Below are positions 50,305 to 60,158 of a stretch of 64,000 nucleotides of DNA, piece after piece (position 1 is the first letter of the stretch; each line of letters begins with the position of its first letter). A model generated the notes under the pieces. The model worked only from the letters and a program-made list of their open reading frames with translations. It did no database searches and was not told the DNA's origin. A program made the position numbers and the translations under genes. Origin of the DNA: Frigidibacter mobilis (GTDB taxonomy: Bacteria > Pseudomonadota > Alphaproteobacteria > Rhodobacterales > Rhodobacteraceae). The stretch covers positions 4,291,001 through 4,355,000 of the forward strand of contig NZ_CP012661.1 in assembly GCF_001620265.1 (NCBI RefSeq). The letters run 5' to 3'.

Positions 50305-51747
50305 ATGGCCGATCAAACCCCTCCTGACCTTCAAAACCGCCTCGATCAATTCAGCCAGCGCGGCAAATCCAAACGCCGCGGCAACAGTCTCGGGGTCGGC
50401 GCGCTTGCCGCCGCCCTCGCCCTCGGCGGCGCCGGGGTCGCGTATTTCCTGGCCACCGGCTTGCAGGAAGGCGACAGTGCGCTTGAGACCTCCGATGTCG
50501 AGACCTTCCAGGACCGCCGCCCCGGCACCGGCGGGCGGCTGGAGTTTCCGCCCGACGAAACGGAGCAAAGGGTCAACGACGCGCTGATCGCCGTCGAGGA
50601 GGCGCTTGATGTGCCTGCCGCCCCTGCCCCGGAGGCAAGCGCCGAGGTTCTGGCCGAAATCGCCAAGCTGCGCGAGGCCCTCGCCGCCAGCCAGGCCGCG
50701 CGGAATTCTGAAATCCAGTCCGCCGTCGCGGATCTGCGCGAGGCCTTCGACGAACAGAAGGCCGCACTCGAAGCCATGCTGGCAGCAAAGGAGGCCGAGC
50801 TTGCCAACCTGCAGCGCCAGACCGAGTCCCGTATCGCCGGGTTGCAAGCCATGCTTGATGCCGAACGCGCGCAGCGCGAGGGACTCGAGGCCGAGCTCGA
50901 TCGCGAAGGGCTGATCGCCGATCAGCGTCTTCTCGAAGAACGCCGCCGTCAGGAAGAGGAGCAGCGTCAGCGCGAGGCCGAGCGGGTCGCCGAGGAGCTT
51001 CTGACCGCGCAGATCAAATCCCCCGCCGTGGTCTATGCCGACGGGCCGCGCGGCGGCGCGAGTGGCGCGGCGGTGGCCGATCCTGCTGCCGCCGGCACCG
51101 GGGGGCCGGTGCTCTCGGGCAATGAACAGTTCCTGCAAAGCGCCCGCCCGCTCGAGGTGCAGGAAGCCACCCGCCTCGCTTACCCTGAGCGCACCCTGAC
51201 CCAAGGCTCGGTCATCCAGGCAGCGCTTCAGACCGCGATCAACAGCGACCTGCCCGGGTCGGTGGTTGCCGTGGTGTCCGAGCCGGTTCCGGCGTTTTCC
51301 GGGGACCGGATCCTGATCCCCAGGGGCTCCCGCCTTTTTGGCCAATATCGCTCCGGCATCGATATGCACCAGAAACGCATCCTGATCCTCTGGACCCGCG
51401 TCCTGACCCCGGATGGCACCTCGATGGAAATCGCCGCCGTGGGCGGGGATCAGATTGGCCGCTCGGGCCTCACCGGCCTTGTCGATACGAAGTTCGCCGA
51501 GCGCTTCGGCGGGGCGGCACTGATTTCCGTGATCGGGGCGGCACCTGCCGTTGCTTCGGAAAGCGCCAACAACGAAACCACCAGAATCGTCCTGGGCGAT
51601 GTCGGCAGCGACCTTCAGGATGCGGTCGGGTCGGTCATTGCCGACCAGGTCTCGATCGCGCCGACCATCTATGTCGATCAGGGGGCCTCGGTCACCGTGC
51701 TCGTGGACCGGGATGTGGTGATCTACGGGGGTTCCGGTTCACAATGA
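50305..51747 (+). CDS. virB10: VirB10 core-complex protein
   Basis: A 480-residue protein that spans the envelope. It has a cytoplasmic N-terminus, a membrane helix about residues 32-50 (GALAAALALGGAGVAYFLA), a long Ala/Glu coiled coil (about 110-230) where Pro-rich sequence is more common, and the conserved beta-barrel domain with IPRGSRLFGQYRSGIDMHQKR, LVDTKFAERFGGAAL and the C-terminal DQGASVTVLVDRDVVI. The long coiled coil is somewhat unusual. Confidence 0.92.
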   Translation: MADQTPPDLQNRLDQFSQRGKSKRRGNSLGVGALAAALALGGAGVAYFLATGLQEGDSALETSDVETFQDRRPGTGGRLEFPPDETEQRVNDALIAVEEALDVPAAPAPEASAEVLAEIAKLREALAASQAARNSEIQSAVADLREAFDEQKAALEAMLAAKEAELANLQRQTESRIAGLQAMLDAERAQREGLEAELDREGLIADQRLLEERRRQEEEQRQREAERVAEELLTAQIKSPAVVYADGPRGGASGAAVADPAAAGTGGPVLSGNEQFLQSARPLEVQEATRLAYPERTLTQGSVIQAALQTAINSDLPGSVVAVVSEPVPAFSGDRILIPRGSRLFGQYRSGIDMHQKRILILWTRVLTPDGTSMEIAAVGGDQIGRSGLTGLVDTKFAERFGGAALISVIGAAPAVASESANNETTRIVLGDVGSDLQDAVGSVIADQVSIAPTIYVDQGASVTVLVDRDVVIYGGSGSQ

Positions 51748-51829
51748 AAAAGAAGCATCAAGTTTCGCGTTCGAGCCGCAGGCGAGAGGCAGCGAAACCA
51801 GATTCATTATTACCGGAACCACCGAATTG

Positions 51830-52828
51830 ATGGAGCAGGCGTCACCAGCCTCCTACCTCGAGCGTTATCTCGACCCGTTCCGCGACCTTCTAAGGCGTGA
51901 CGACGTGGTCGAGATCGCGATCAACCCGGACGGCAAGGTCTGGCTCGAGGTCGCAGGCGACGCCACCATGCGCCACGAAGGTCAGACCGTGGATCGCACC
52001 ACCGCCCTCAACATGGCCCAGACCATCGTCGGCGACGCCAAGGCCCGCGTCTCTGAAAAGAACCCCCTCGTTTCCGGCAAGGTGGAATATGCAGGCCGCC
52101 CCCTCCGTGTCCAGGTCGCCGTCCCGCCCGCCATCGATCGCGGCGCCTCGATCACCATCCGCCTCTTCGCCTCGGGCAGCGTCCGGGACTACGCACCGGC
52201 CTATCTCTTCGGCAAGGCTGTCTCGCTTGATGCGCTCCGCGCCGAGAAGATGAAGAACATCGCTAGTCTCGCTGAAGAGAACCTAGAGGCCGCGCTGCAG
52301 ACCCTGGTCGAGGCGCGGCTCAACGTCCTGATCAGCGGCGGCACCTCGACCGGTAAGACCACTTTTGCCCGCCACCTTCTGACCCACGTCAGCGAGCACG
52401 AACGGCTGATCACCATTGAGGACGCTTTTGAGCTGTTCCCGAGCCAACCCAATACCGTCGCCCTTCTGGCCGACCGCGGTGCCGGTTCACAACGCAGCGC
52501 CAACGCCCTCTTGCAGGCCTCCCTCCGCATGCGACCCGACCGGATCATCGTCGGGGAGCTGCGCGGCGCCGAGGCCCTAACCTATCTCGAAGCCATCAAC
52601 ACCGGCCATGGCGGGTCGGTCTCCACCATCCATGCTGAAACCGCAGAACTCGCCATCGACCGGCTGGCGATCATGGTACTTCAGGCCGGCACACCGCTGA
52701 CATTTGCCGAAGTGCGCGAATACATCCGGAAGTCCATTGATGTGATCTTGCAGCTCGGGCGCGCCGAGGGGAAGCGGGGGATCACGGAGTTTTATCTGCC
52801 TGGGAGCAGAAACCAACCGCCGCCTTGA
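51830..52828 (+). CDS. virB11: VirB11 traffic ATPase
   Basis: A 332-residue hexameric ATPase. Walker A ISGGTSTGKTTF (about residue 168), Asp box ERLITIEDAFEL, Walker B RIIVGELRGAEAL and the His box NTGHGGSVSTIHA are all present. It switches the machine between pilus growth and DNA transfer. ATG 51830 follows an in-frame TTG. Its stop is 65 bp from the convergent stop of the pfkB-like gene. Confidence 0.93.
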   Translation: MEQASPASYLERYLDPFRDLLRRDDVVEIAINPDGKVWLEVAGDATMRHEGQTVDRTTALNMAQTIVGDAKARVSEKNPLVSGKVEYAGRPLRVQVAVPPAIDRGASITIRLFASGSVRDYAPAYLFGKAVSLDALRAEKMKNIASLAEENLEAALQTLVEARLNVLISGGTSTGKTTFARHLLTHVSEHERLITIEDAFELFPSQPNTVALLADRGAGSQRSANALLQASLRMRPDRIIVGELRGAEALTYLEAINTGHGGSVSTIHAETAELAIDRLAIMVLQAGTPLTFAEVREYIRKSIDVILQLGRAEGKRGITEFYLPGSRNQPPP

Positions 52829-52893
52829 GGCTCGTAGGCAAAACTGGGCCCCCGGGCACCATAGTGCGTGGGCACCGCTTGTGTCACAGTGCT

Positions 52894-53954
52894 TTAGCCG
52901 GTTTCGGCATCATTCCCCGTGGAAAACGGAACAATCTTGCATAGCGAACACAGATTCACTCGCGGCTCAGCCTTACCCTCGGTCAATCTTTCAACTGAAG
53001 CTTCCTTGCCAGCCATCAGGTCTGAAACCGCCAACATGAAAGCATCCTTATCGGCTGCTTGCATCGCCCCGCGGGCACCTTCAAATCCGCAGTTTAGGGC
53101 CGCCGCCGCTTGCCCTCGTCGAAGTGCGTCAGAAATTAACCTCGGCGTCCAGGATACGGGTTCAAATTTCCCCGATTGCCAAGTTCACTCAAGAGTAGTG
53201 CGGTACACCAATCACCTGACCCTGCAGCATCAAGAAAATATGGCGCCTCGAATGCATCAAGTTCGAACCAATCCCAGCGAAGGCGAAATTCCAAGCCTCG
53301 CGGCCCTAAGGTTTGGATGATAAGATCTGGCCCAGTGAGATCACGGATTTCGTTGATGTGACCCAGCCTGTCTTCGGCAAACTTTAGGACGTGACAAACA
53401 TCGACGGCCTTTTGGAACTGGCTCTCATCCCCAATCGAAGACGGCTCAAAGAGGACTAGACCTCCACTTTCGCGCACCCAATAGGCTAGCTTCAAGGCGC
53501 TCGGAGACACACGGTCAAAGAAAAAGATATCGGGAACGCAATGACTATCCAATACCGGCTGGATTTGCCGGATAGTCGTTGACCTGAACCTTGGAAGCCA
53601 GCCGCCGCATTCCGGGCAAGTCAACACATAACGATGTGACCTGTGGCCTTCGGCATCTACCTTGAATTTCTGAACGACAACGGGCGTGGAGACCGACTGT
53701 TCCTGCCATACAAAGTCAGTGTTCACGCCGTCGAACTGAAGATCGTGAACAACAAAGTCTCCCGGTTCATCACGTCCAAGCCGCGCCACAGGATACGAAT
53801 CCCAACCCAGCCAGCTCAACAAAGCCATGACATTCCCACACGAACCGCCTGCCGAAGCAAAGGTCGCGTCGAGGCCCTCCACAACATCCATGGCCACGAA
53901 GCCTGTTCCCATGGCCCGCAACTCGATGGCATCCTGCTTCCTGTCGTCGATCAT
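52894..53954 (-). CDS. PfkB/ribokinase-family kinase with two CxxC pairs (one run frameshift)
   Basis: A 353-residue sugar- or nucleoside-kinase-like protein. The N-terminal GGSCGN (36-41) is the substrate-binding glycine motif, and DAAGSGD (242-248) is the anion hole with the catalytic Asp. Adding one C near 53159 joins LGNRGNLNP to VSWTPRLISDALRRGQAA and extends the protein to a stop at 52894. CPEC (113-116) and CSLC (336-339) could bind zinc, an unusual addition to this family. It starts by ATGA overlap with the upstream gene and is the last gene of the cargo operon. The substrate is unknown. Confidence 0.83.
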
Positions 53955-55060
53955 CGTTCCCAGTCCCCGCGAAGCCACATCGATGAGAGCTGGTACTCCG
54001 TACCTGCATCTATGACAGGATCGGAGTAGTCCGCTGTTTCTACATACAAAACGCCCACTGACATGCGATCTCCTGCGATGGCCCCGTACTTGTGATCATA
54101 GCACGCCAACAACGCACCGACCGATAAAAGCTTGGAAGATAGTGGTGACACGAAAGCCTTGCAACCACCAAGCTCGCTCAGCGCCCGCCGATACCGGTCC
54201 ATGGCGGCGAATATCTGCTTGTAAGCTTCGAACGGATTATACTCTGATGCTCTGAGAATGTTGCCTGGTTCGACTTGGAACTCTTCGAACAAGAGTTGCC
54301 GATGTTCCCGAATGATCTCGTCTCCGCGACGTGGTTCTCTCGTCGGGAACGGGATCACCGGGCAAATCTCGTCAGGGTTCAATTTGTCGCGGATGCGTGA
54401 CAGCCTAATTCCTTGCTGTTCGCCGAGCACCGGAAACCATACCCGAGGAACCTGATCGGTCGATTCACTATCAAGCTGCCCGGTGAAGCCGATTACGTTG
54501 GTGACGTCATCACGGAGCGTGCCTCGGGCGGCGCCGATGTCCGCCGACACGCTCTCGGCGGTCGTCACATGGAGATTTACGTCCGGTCCATCCACACTCA
54601 TTTTGTCAAGCTCGTGCAGCAAAGATGCGACAGCCGTAAGCGCCACCATCCTTGGCATTGCGCTGATATCTGCCACGACGTCCGTATACAGGTCCAACGA
54701 ACCCGCGGCACGCAATGCCTGCCGCACGTTTCTAGAAGTGGCGTTGCCCTGTCCGGAGCGTCCGAGTGAGACCTCAATCACGCGAATCTTCGATGCGCCG
54801 ACCAAAGCTTCAAGTTTTTGAACGTTTTCGAGTGTGAGCTGGATTCTTAATTCGCTATCTTGGAAGCCGTTGTCGAAAGCAAGCAGCCAAATATCGACCT
54901 CCCCACCAAAACCCACGATCTTATCTAAAACGGACAGAGCCCTCGGATCATAACCGCGCCCAAGCACAAACAAAAAACGCCTGGAAGGCTCATTTGCGTA
55001 ATTCTTCCAAAAGTTATCAAAATCCTCACCCTGACGGAAGATATAGGGATCCCAACGCAT
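53951..55060 (-). CDS. Conserved-looking Rossmann-like protein of unknown function
   Basis: A 369-residue protein I cannot assign. Alternating strands and helices suggest two Rossmann-like halves: FLFVLGRGYDPRALSVLDK (about 30-50) with a glycine-rich turn, VDIWLLAFDNG, VVADISAMPRMVALTAVASLL (about 137-157), and a C-terminal half with AFVSPLSSKLLSVGALLA (about 320). The polar motifs GYDPR and DISAMPR look like active-site or ligand loops. ATG 55060 is chosen over TTG 55081. It is coupled to the kinase by ATGA, implying joint function. Confidence 0.7.
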   Translation of the reverse strand: MRWDPYIFRQGEDFDNFWKNYANEPSRRFLFVLGRGYDPRALSVLDKIVGFGGEVDIWLLAFDNGFQDSELRIQLTLENVQKLEALVGASKIRVIEVSLGRSGQGNATSRNVRQALRAAGSLDLYTDVVADISAMPRMVALTAVASLLHELDKMSVDGPDVNLHVTTAESVSADIGAARGTLRDDVTNVIGFTGQLDSESTDQVPRVWFPVLGEQQGIRLSRIRDKLNPDEICPVIPFPTREPRRGDEIIREHRQLLFEEFQVEPGNILRASEYNPFEAYKQIFAAMDRYRRALSELGGCKAFVSPLSSKLLSVGALLACYDHKYGAIAGDRMSVGVLYVETADYSDPVIDAGTEYQLSSMWLRGDWER

Positions 55061-55073
55061 GATAGTGACCTCG

Positions 55074-55226
55074 CTAGACAAGCCGCGGCTCCCTGTCCGA
55101 CTGCTCCCCTATGTCGCCGAGCTCCATCCAGCGATGGAGTGTTCCAAGTGATTGTTCACGCCAGCCGCCATATCCAAGCGGCAGGCCAAATTTCACGCAT
55201 AGCAATCTGTTCAAATAGAAAACCAT
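55074..55226 (-). CDS. Small ORF (50 aa) between the ATPase and the Rossmann-like gene
   Basis: An ATG at 55226 inside the end of the ATPase gene opens a 50-codon frame that ends at 55074, just before the next gene: MVFYLNRLLCVKFGLP, then LGYGGWREQSLGTLHRWMEL and a polar tail. It fills an otherwise empty 150-bp gap in a tightly packed operon and overlaps both neighbours, which argues that it is translated. No known domain. It could instead be a coupling leader without function. Confidence 0.45.
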   Translation of the reverse strand: MVFYLNRLLCVKFGLPLGYGGWREQSLGTLHRWMELGDIGEQSDREPRLV

Positions 55227-56976
55227 GTAAGACTTCCCTTCGCCCTCCTATCCAAGTGAGGGGTGATCAAATTATGTGCAACTAGAGACGTGATGACATT
55301 TCGCAATTGGAGAAAATGCTTGATTTTTTTTTCATCTTCACTTGCAAGCGTATTTCGGTCCTGCATTGATATCGCAAACCCCGTAACTCCCGGCATGTAG
55401 GGAGCGGTTGGGCGAAAGGTCTGATCGCGGCAGTATTTACCGAGAGCTTCTAGAAATCTCTTTGCATCGTAGCCTTGGGGCAAGCGCCGCACCAAGCCTT
55501 CCCATCTTAACTCGGCGACTTCACGAATTATCGCGTCCTGTCGTTCCGCTGACAACGAACGCGGAATGCTCCTTGGACCGGTGATCTTTGCAGAAATCTC
55601 TTCGAACAACGCTCCAGCAATCTCAAGATACTGATCGATGTTCGAACTCGCCACGGCGGCTAGCGTGTCTTTTCCAAAGTACAGCGGAGTTTCCATTTCG
55701 GTTCTAAGAAAATGTTCAGCGGCCCTCGAAACGGCTTTTTCCTTTTCATCGAGCTCATCAGCCGGCAGAACGTCAAATGCGAATGATGCCTGGCTCCGCC
55801 TTAGGTCCCGCTCGATCAGGATCTCCGTGGACCGCCATTTTATAGCTGATAAAATCGCATCTCTGCCATCTTCTCGAGCGGCGGTAATCCATTCTTCATA
55901 GCGGCTGTCACCGGCGGTCTTCTCGACAAGTCGCATTTCGATCTCGGATGACTTCTCGCTGTATCTAGTGTCGCCTTCAGCCAGCTCTTCCTCGTTCGCT
56001 ACTAAAGGGAAAAACTCTCGCCTTCAAAACCGTCCGCCTTGGATGCCCTAAGATTGGCAATTTGCTCGGCAAATCGCGTGAAACCAGATGACCGCTTGCC
56101 GGACCACTGTGTTTCAAGCTGGATAACGGATTCGTAATCGCGTTTCTCCAAGGCACCTTCCGTCAACAAGTCTTGGTGGCTCATCGCATCGAGGCGCTCG
56201 GCAATCCAAATACCGCATGGCTCCCTTGCATTGGTTACAAGGTTTATTAGACTTTTGCGCTGCGTATTATCCAAGAATTGAAGTTCGTCGAAAAGGAGAA
56301 TTCGCCGGGACCGAACCTCTCCGCGCCCATCGAACATTCTCGCCCTGGCAAACCACTTGAGACTGTCGAGCCTTGTATGGCCGCCTTGGAGTTCATCTGG
56401 CTCCCCTAGGTCATCCATCGTGTCATAGAAATTGCGTTCGATCTCAGAAGCCCATTCAAACAGCTCTGTTCCGCTCGCGGATGCAGGCACAGTTGCACCA
56501 GACTCTGGTTCCCAAGTGACTCGCAATGTGTTCAGATCATCCGGGTATAGTCGTCCGCTTTGATCAAGGAGTGATCGGAGCGTCGCGATGACAATTCTAG
56601 AATTCAGAAGGGATCTGAATAACCCATTTCCGCGATCGATCTGTGCAAGATCCTGATATTCTGTCGAGAATGAAATCATGGCACCAAGCAAATTGGCTCC
56701 GTTTTCATCCACGGCACCGAGATTATTCAAGACATCGAACGTTGGCTTGACCTGCTGATCTTCCCGCAACGACACAACGAGCTCGAGCGGGCGCGGCAGC
56801 ATCATTCGCAGCAAGGTTGTCTTTCCGCCCCCAGGAGCGCTTCGAAAGAAGACAAGTCCGGAGAACGGATCTTCTTTGTCGTCGACGACATCCAAAGCAC
56901 CAGGCCCGAACAGTCTGACGAACTGTTCATCACTCACCGAACGCTGAGATGCTCTTATGCGGAATGGGTTTCTCAC
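55211..56976 (-). CDS. AAA ATPase, ORC/Cdc6-like (split by one run frameshift)
   Basis: Two frames form one ATPase. The N-terminal part has Walker A SAPGGGKT (46-53) and Walker B RRILLFDELQ (224-233) followed by a sensor-like NARE, and stops at 56002. The next frame begins with no start codon there. Adding one T to a T5 run at 56010-56014 joins EGESFFPLVANEEELAEGDT and gives 588 residues, with a helical C-terminal half. The order and length suggest ORC/Cdc6-like AAA proteins found in bacterial conflict-type operons; this is from memory. The GTG at 56976 lies 2 bp after the upstream stop. Confidence 0.75.
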
Positions 56977-56978
56977 TG

Positions 56979-58022
56979 CTACTCAAACTTTCTATGGCGA
57001 CTGACACGAGGGAATAGACCGCGCACCCTGTGCACATCTTCAGCCCACAAAAGGAAGATGGAGTTGTTGGGTGTATTGTGTGCCAGCACTACCGGCAACT
57101 TACACCCCGCATAGCCGAAACGTTTGGACGTGCCACCAACCTTCGAATGTTCATCGTCTGCATCAGGGTCAAAATAGCGGTCTTGGTCGGCAAGAGACAA
57201 AATTCCATCGTCCGTCGGCGGCACCAGCTTCACGCCGCTGTTGAGGCGATGAACAACCTTGAACTCGATTGATCCCTTCGAAAATGGCAGCTGATCCAAA
57301 CGCTTCTCGATGTGTTCTATCGCCTGATCAGCCGCGATGTAGATCACGACGAGAACAGAAACTCCGGACTGAGCCACAAGACTACCCAAAAGTTCGTCGC
57401 TATCGAGTTCGCGGATAATCTTCGCAATTTTTCCGTCCCAATCTCCGTTCTTTCCCTCTCGAAGGTAGCTGGTCCCACTCGCTGTAAAATCATCCAGCAA
57501 GACTACATACTCGAACTTGGCTTGATCTTCCGGTACTTCCGCGCCAGCGATCGTCGAGAGATCCTTTTGTAATTTTTCCGTAAAGCCTTTAGCTTTTGGC
57601 GAAGACATATCATACGCGTGAAACACTTGCTCATGAGTGATGTCTTGTGGATGCGCTCTTCGAAACTGGTCGGTACGTGCACCGTCGCTCAATCCAAGAA
57701 ATAGCGTCTTTCGTAATCTTGTGCGATACTCTTTGGATTTAACTATCGATTTCACGCGATGAGCTTCCAAAGCTGAATGGCCTTCCGCGGTATCAGCAAT
57801 CAACTTCGGACGAACAAAGGTTGGGAAGGCCAATCCAACAAGACTGTTTATCTCGGCATTTGAAACAAATATTAGCCGTTCCTTGACGAAGGCATAGGCA
57901 ATATCTCGTTCGCCCTTGGTTTCAAATTGCTGCAACCACAACGCTAGACTCTCCAGAAAACGGCGCCCAGGAGCGAACTGCTGATACTCGTCATATTTGT
58001 AGGACGCAAAGCTTTCCAGCAA
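56979..58022 (-). CDS. Phosphoribosyltransferase-like protein
   Basis: A 347-residue protein with a PRPP-loop-like motif VVLLDDFTASGT (173-184), preceded by a hydrophobic strand and two acidic residues as in type I phosphoribosyltransferases. The N-terminal half is helical, and the C-terminal part (LVVIYIAADQAIEHIEKRL, GYAGCKLPVVLAHNTPNNSIFLLW) completes an alpha/beta core. Such proteins transfer or bind ribose-5-phosphate from PRPP; the acceptor is unknown. The open frame starts at TTG 58022, but coding similarity may extend upstream to about 58085, where a further run error would bring a TTG overlapping the HAD stop. Second gene of the operon. Confidence 0.72.
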   Translation of the reverse strand: MLESFASYKYDEYQQFAPGRRFLESLALWLQQFETKGERDIAYAFVKERLIFVSNAEINSLVGLAFPTFVRPKLIADTAEGHSALEAHRVKSIVKSKEYRTRLRKTLFLGLSDGARTDQFRRAHPQDITHEQVFHAYDMSSPKAKGFTEKLQKDLSTIAGAEVPEDQAKFEYVVLLDDFTASGTSYLREGKNGDWDGKIAKIIRELDSDELLGSLVAQSGVSVLVVIYIAADQAIEHIEKRLDQLPFSKGSIEFKVVHRLNSGVKLVPPTDDGILSLADQDRYFDPDADDEHSKVGGTSKRFGYAGCKLPVVLAHNTPNNSIFLLWAEDVHRVRGLFPRVSRHRKFE

Positions 58023-58095
58023 AGCTCTTTCCTCGGCCTTCTCGGCATCGGACCACCCATTATTTTTGTAAGTAGTGTTTCAGCCAGTTCTTTCT

Positions 58096-59104
58096 TCAAT
58101 TTGTCAAACCTCGGTCGGAGGGCTTAATAGCCATAGCCCAAGCCTCTTCAAGTTTTGCAAGGCTCTCAAGGTAGAATACCGTCGCTTGAACACCACGGAT
58201 GCCCGCGGGAGCCAACGCCCAACCTGTTTTCGGATGTCCGCTCGCCCGATCGACACTCAGGCCAAGTGGATGATCCAAGAGCTGAAAGTCGTTCCCCGCT
58301 GGATCGGCGCGGTCACCAATTCGCAAGACCGCGCCACTATCCACTTTTGCCCAGTTGCACAGCTCTTCGACCAGCATAAGTTTGCTTTGCCCCCGATTAG
58401 TACATCCACTGAGTGGCTGGAAGTTACAACTCGGCTATCAAGTCCACCTACTCTCAACGCCTCACGAATTTCTGTAAGCGCCCGAGATACGTCTCGTCTC
58501 CCGGGTACTTTTATTGAAATCTGTTTCGTGTTCGCGCGAATTTCGCAGGAAGACAAAAATGCACCTTTGCGCAACTCTACGAGTATCGGTTCAACCGCAT
58601 CCAATTCTTCTAATAGGGGATCACGATCGTCGCTCAAAGAGCTAATTATTGCGCCATTGTAGTACCCAACAAGTACTTGCCCCAGAGCTCTCGCTTAATA
58701 CTCGACCTTAGAGACACGCCCGCACTTGGGCCCCGACCGTTGCAATACCTATGGGCAGCCCACCTTCAAGGAGCCTGTTCAGTTGTTCGGCTACCTTTGG
58801 CCGAAGGCCAACTTTGAACCGATCGCGGTCATCAGAGAGCGTTCCGTCATAATCCATAACCAAACCCTGAATGGGAGCATCTCTGACAAAATCAATTGCT
58901 CTGGAATAATGCTCTGACCACGTCTCCTTGTCTGCGCCTGAGAGATTAACTCCCTTCCGCGCGAGCGCAGCATTCAGATTCAGCTCCTTCTGAGATCCTG
59001 AAGGCAGCATCGGACCGATCCGATAGAGCCGCCTTCCGAACTCCGGCACACCTGGCTTGGCGGGGTCTATTTCTGAGGCCTCGCCGTGGCCTGCCCCGAT
59101 TGGG
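58096..59104 (-). CDS. SIS-HAD fusion protein, C-terminal HAD phosphatase part (frameshifted, cut from its N-terminus by IS3)
   Basis: After the IS3 junction the protein continues IGAGHGEASEIDPAKPGVPEFGRRLYRI, the end of a sugar-isomerase (SIS) domain, then a HAD phosphatase: motif I VMDYDGTLSDD, a strand GLPIGIATGRG (motif II region), and the final IGDRADPAGNDFQLL. Frames join when one base is added near 58737, 58681 and 58387. Together with 60354-61273 the length is 644 codons exactly in frame. HAD members with this DGT/GDxxDxxGND layout remove phosphate from sugar phosphates. The IS separates it from its start, so it is probably not made now. Confidence 0.78.
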
Positions 59105-59120
59105 TGGTCCGGTCTCAACC

Positions 59121-60158
59121 TTAGTGCATAATAGGTCTTGGCGCTACGACGGGCGTGGCCGGCGAAGCGGTTCCGGGTGGCGAAGCCGGCCACTGCACTG
59201 CCTCTGGCGCCGGGGGTCGATAGCCCAGTGATGAGTGCGGGCGCCTGGTGTTGTAGTGCCGTCGCCAGCTCTCGATGACGATCTTCGCCTCGGCGAGGCT
59301 GTAGAAGATTTCGCCGTTCAAAAGCTCGTCACGGAGTTTGGCGTTGAAGCTCTCGCAATAGCCGTTCTCCCACGGGCTGCCCGGTTCAATGAAGGCGGTC
59401 CTGGCGCCGACAGCGGCGATCCACTCCCGGACCGCCTTCGCCACGAACTCGGGACCGTTGTCAGACCTCACATGGTCAGGCACGCCGCGCAGGATGAACA
59501 GGTCGGACAGGACGTCGATGACATCCGTTGACCGCAATCTGCGATCGATGCGGATCGCCAGGCACTCCCGAGTGAACTCGTCAATCAGGTTAAGCATGCG
59601 GAACTTTCTCCCATCATGGGTCCGGCTTTCGACGAAGTCGTAGGACCAGACGTGGTTTGGACGCTCAGGCCGCAGGCGGATGCAAGACCCGTCGTTCAAC
59701 CATTGCCGTCCCCTCTTCGGCTGTTTCTGCGGGACTTTCAGCCCCTCCCGCCGCCAAATCCGCTCGACCCGTTTGACGTTCACCGCCCATCCGGCCTCCC
59801 GCAGCAGGGCGGTGATCCGCCGGTAGCCGTAGCGGCCGTACTCTGAAGCGAGCGCGATGATGTCCGCGGTCAGTGCGTCTTCATCGGCCCGGCCTCGCGG
59901 CACCTTGCGCTGGGTCGAGCGGTGCTGCCCCAACACGCGGCAGGCGAACCGCTCGGACACGCCGAGCTTCAGCCTGACGTGGTCGATGCAAGCGCGGCGG
60001 CGGGCGGGGCTCAGAAGTTTCCCGAGGCGGCCTCCCGAAGGATCAGCTTCTCGAGCGTCAGATCGGAGACGGCCTTCCGCAGCCGCTCGTTCTCCTTCTC
60101 CAGTTCCTTCAGGCGTTTTACCTGGTCGGTCTTCAGGCCGCCGAACTCCTTCCGCCAC
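59121..60158 (-). CDS. IS3-family transposase OrfB, complete
   Basis: 345 residues with an N-terminal HTH_21-type region (LASEYGRYGYRRITALLREAG), a WNV-KR linker and an rve core: WSYDFVESRT (Asp), RSDNGPEF (Asp) and ENGYCESFNAKLRDE (Glu), ending RRPHSSLGYRPPAPEA. Probably produced as an OrfAB fusion by -1 frameshifting at GGGAAAC (60017-60023, minus strand). Only the part downstream of that site, beginning LLSPARRRAC, is then translated. Confidence 0.93.
   Translation of the reverse strand: MAEGVRRPEDRPGKTPEGTGEGERAAAEGRLRSDAREADPSGGRLGKLLSPARRRACIDHVRLKLGVSERFACRVLGQHRSTQRKVPRGRADEDALTADIIALASEYGRYGYRRITALLREAGWAVNVKRVERIWRREGLKVPQKQPKRGRQWLNDGSCIRLRPERPNHVWSYDFVESRTHDGRKFRMLNLIDEFTRECLAIRIDRRLRSTDVIDVLSDLFILRGVPDHVRSDNGPEFVAKAVREWIAAVGARTAFIEPGSPWENGYCESFNAKLRDELLNGEIFYSLAEAKIVIESWRRHYNTRRPHSSLGYRPPAPEAVQWPASPPGTASPATPVVAPRPIMH

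Noticed and set aside
52829..52893. A possible bidirectional terminator between virB11 and the kinase gene
   Set aside because: The gap is GC-rich with only weak partial inverted repeats and no T-run, so a terminator is not supported.
52919..53320. A plus-strand frame after virB11
   Set aside because: It overlaps the repaired C-terminal part of the PfkB-like gene on the other strand, which has family-like sequence.
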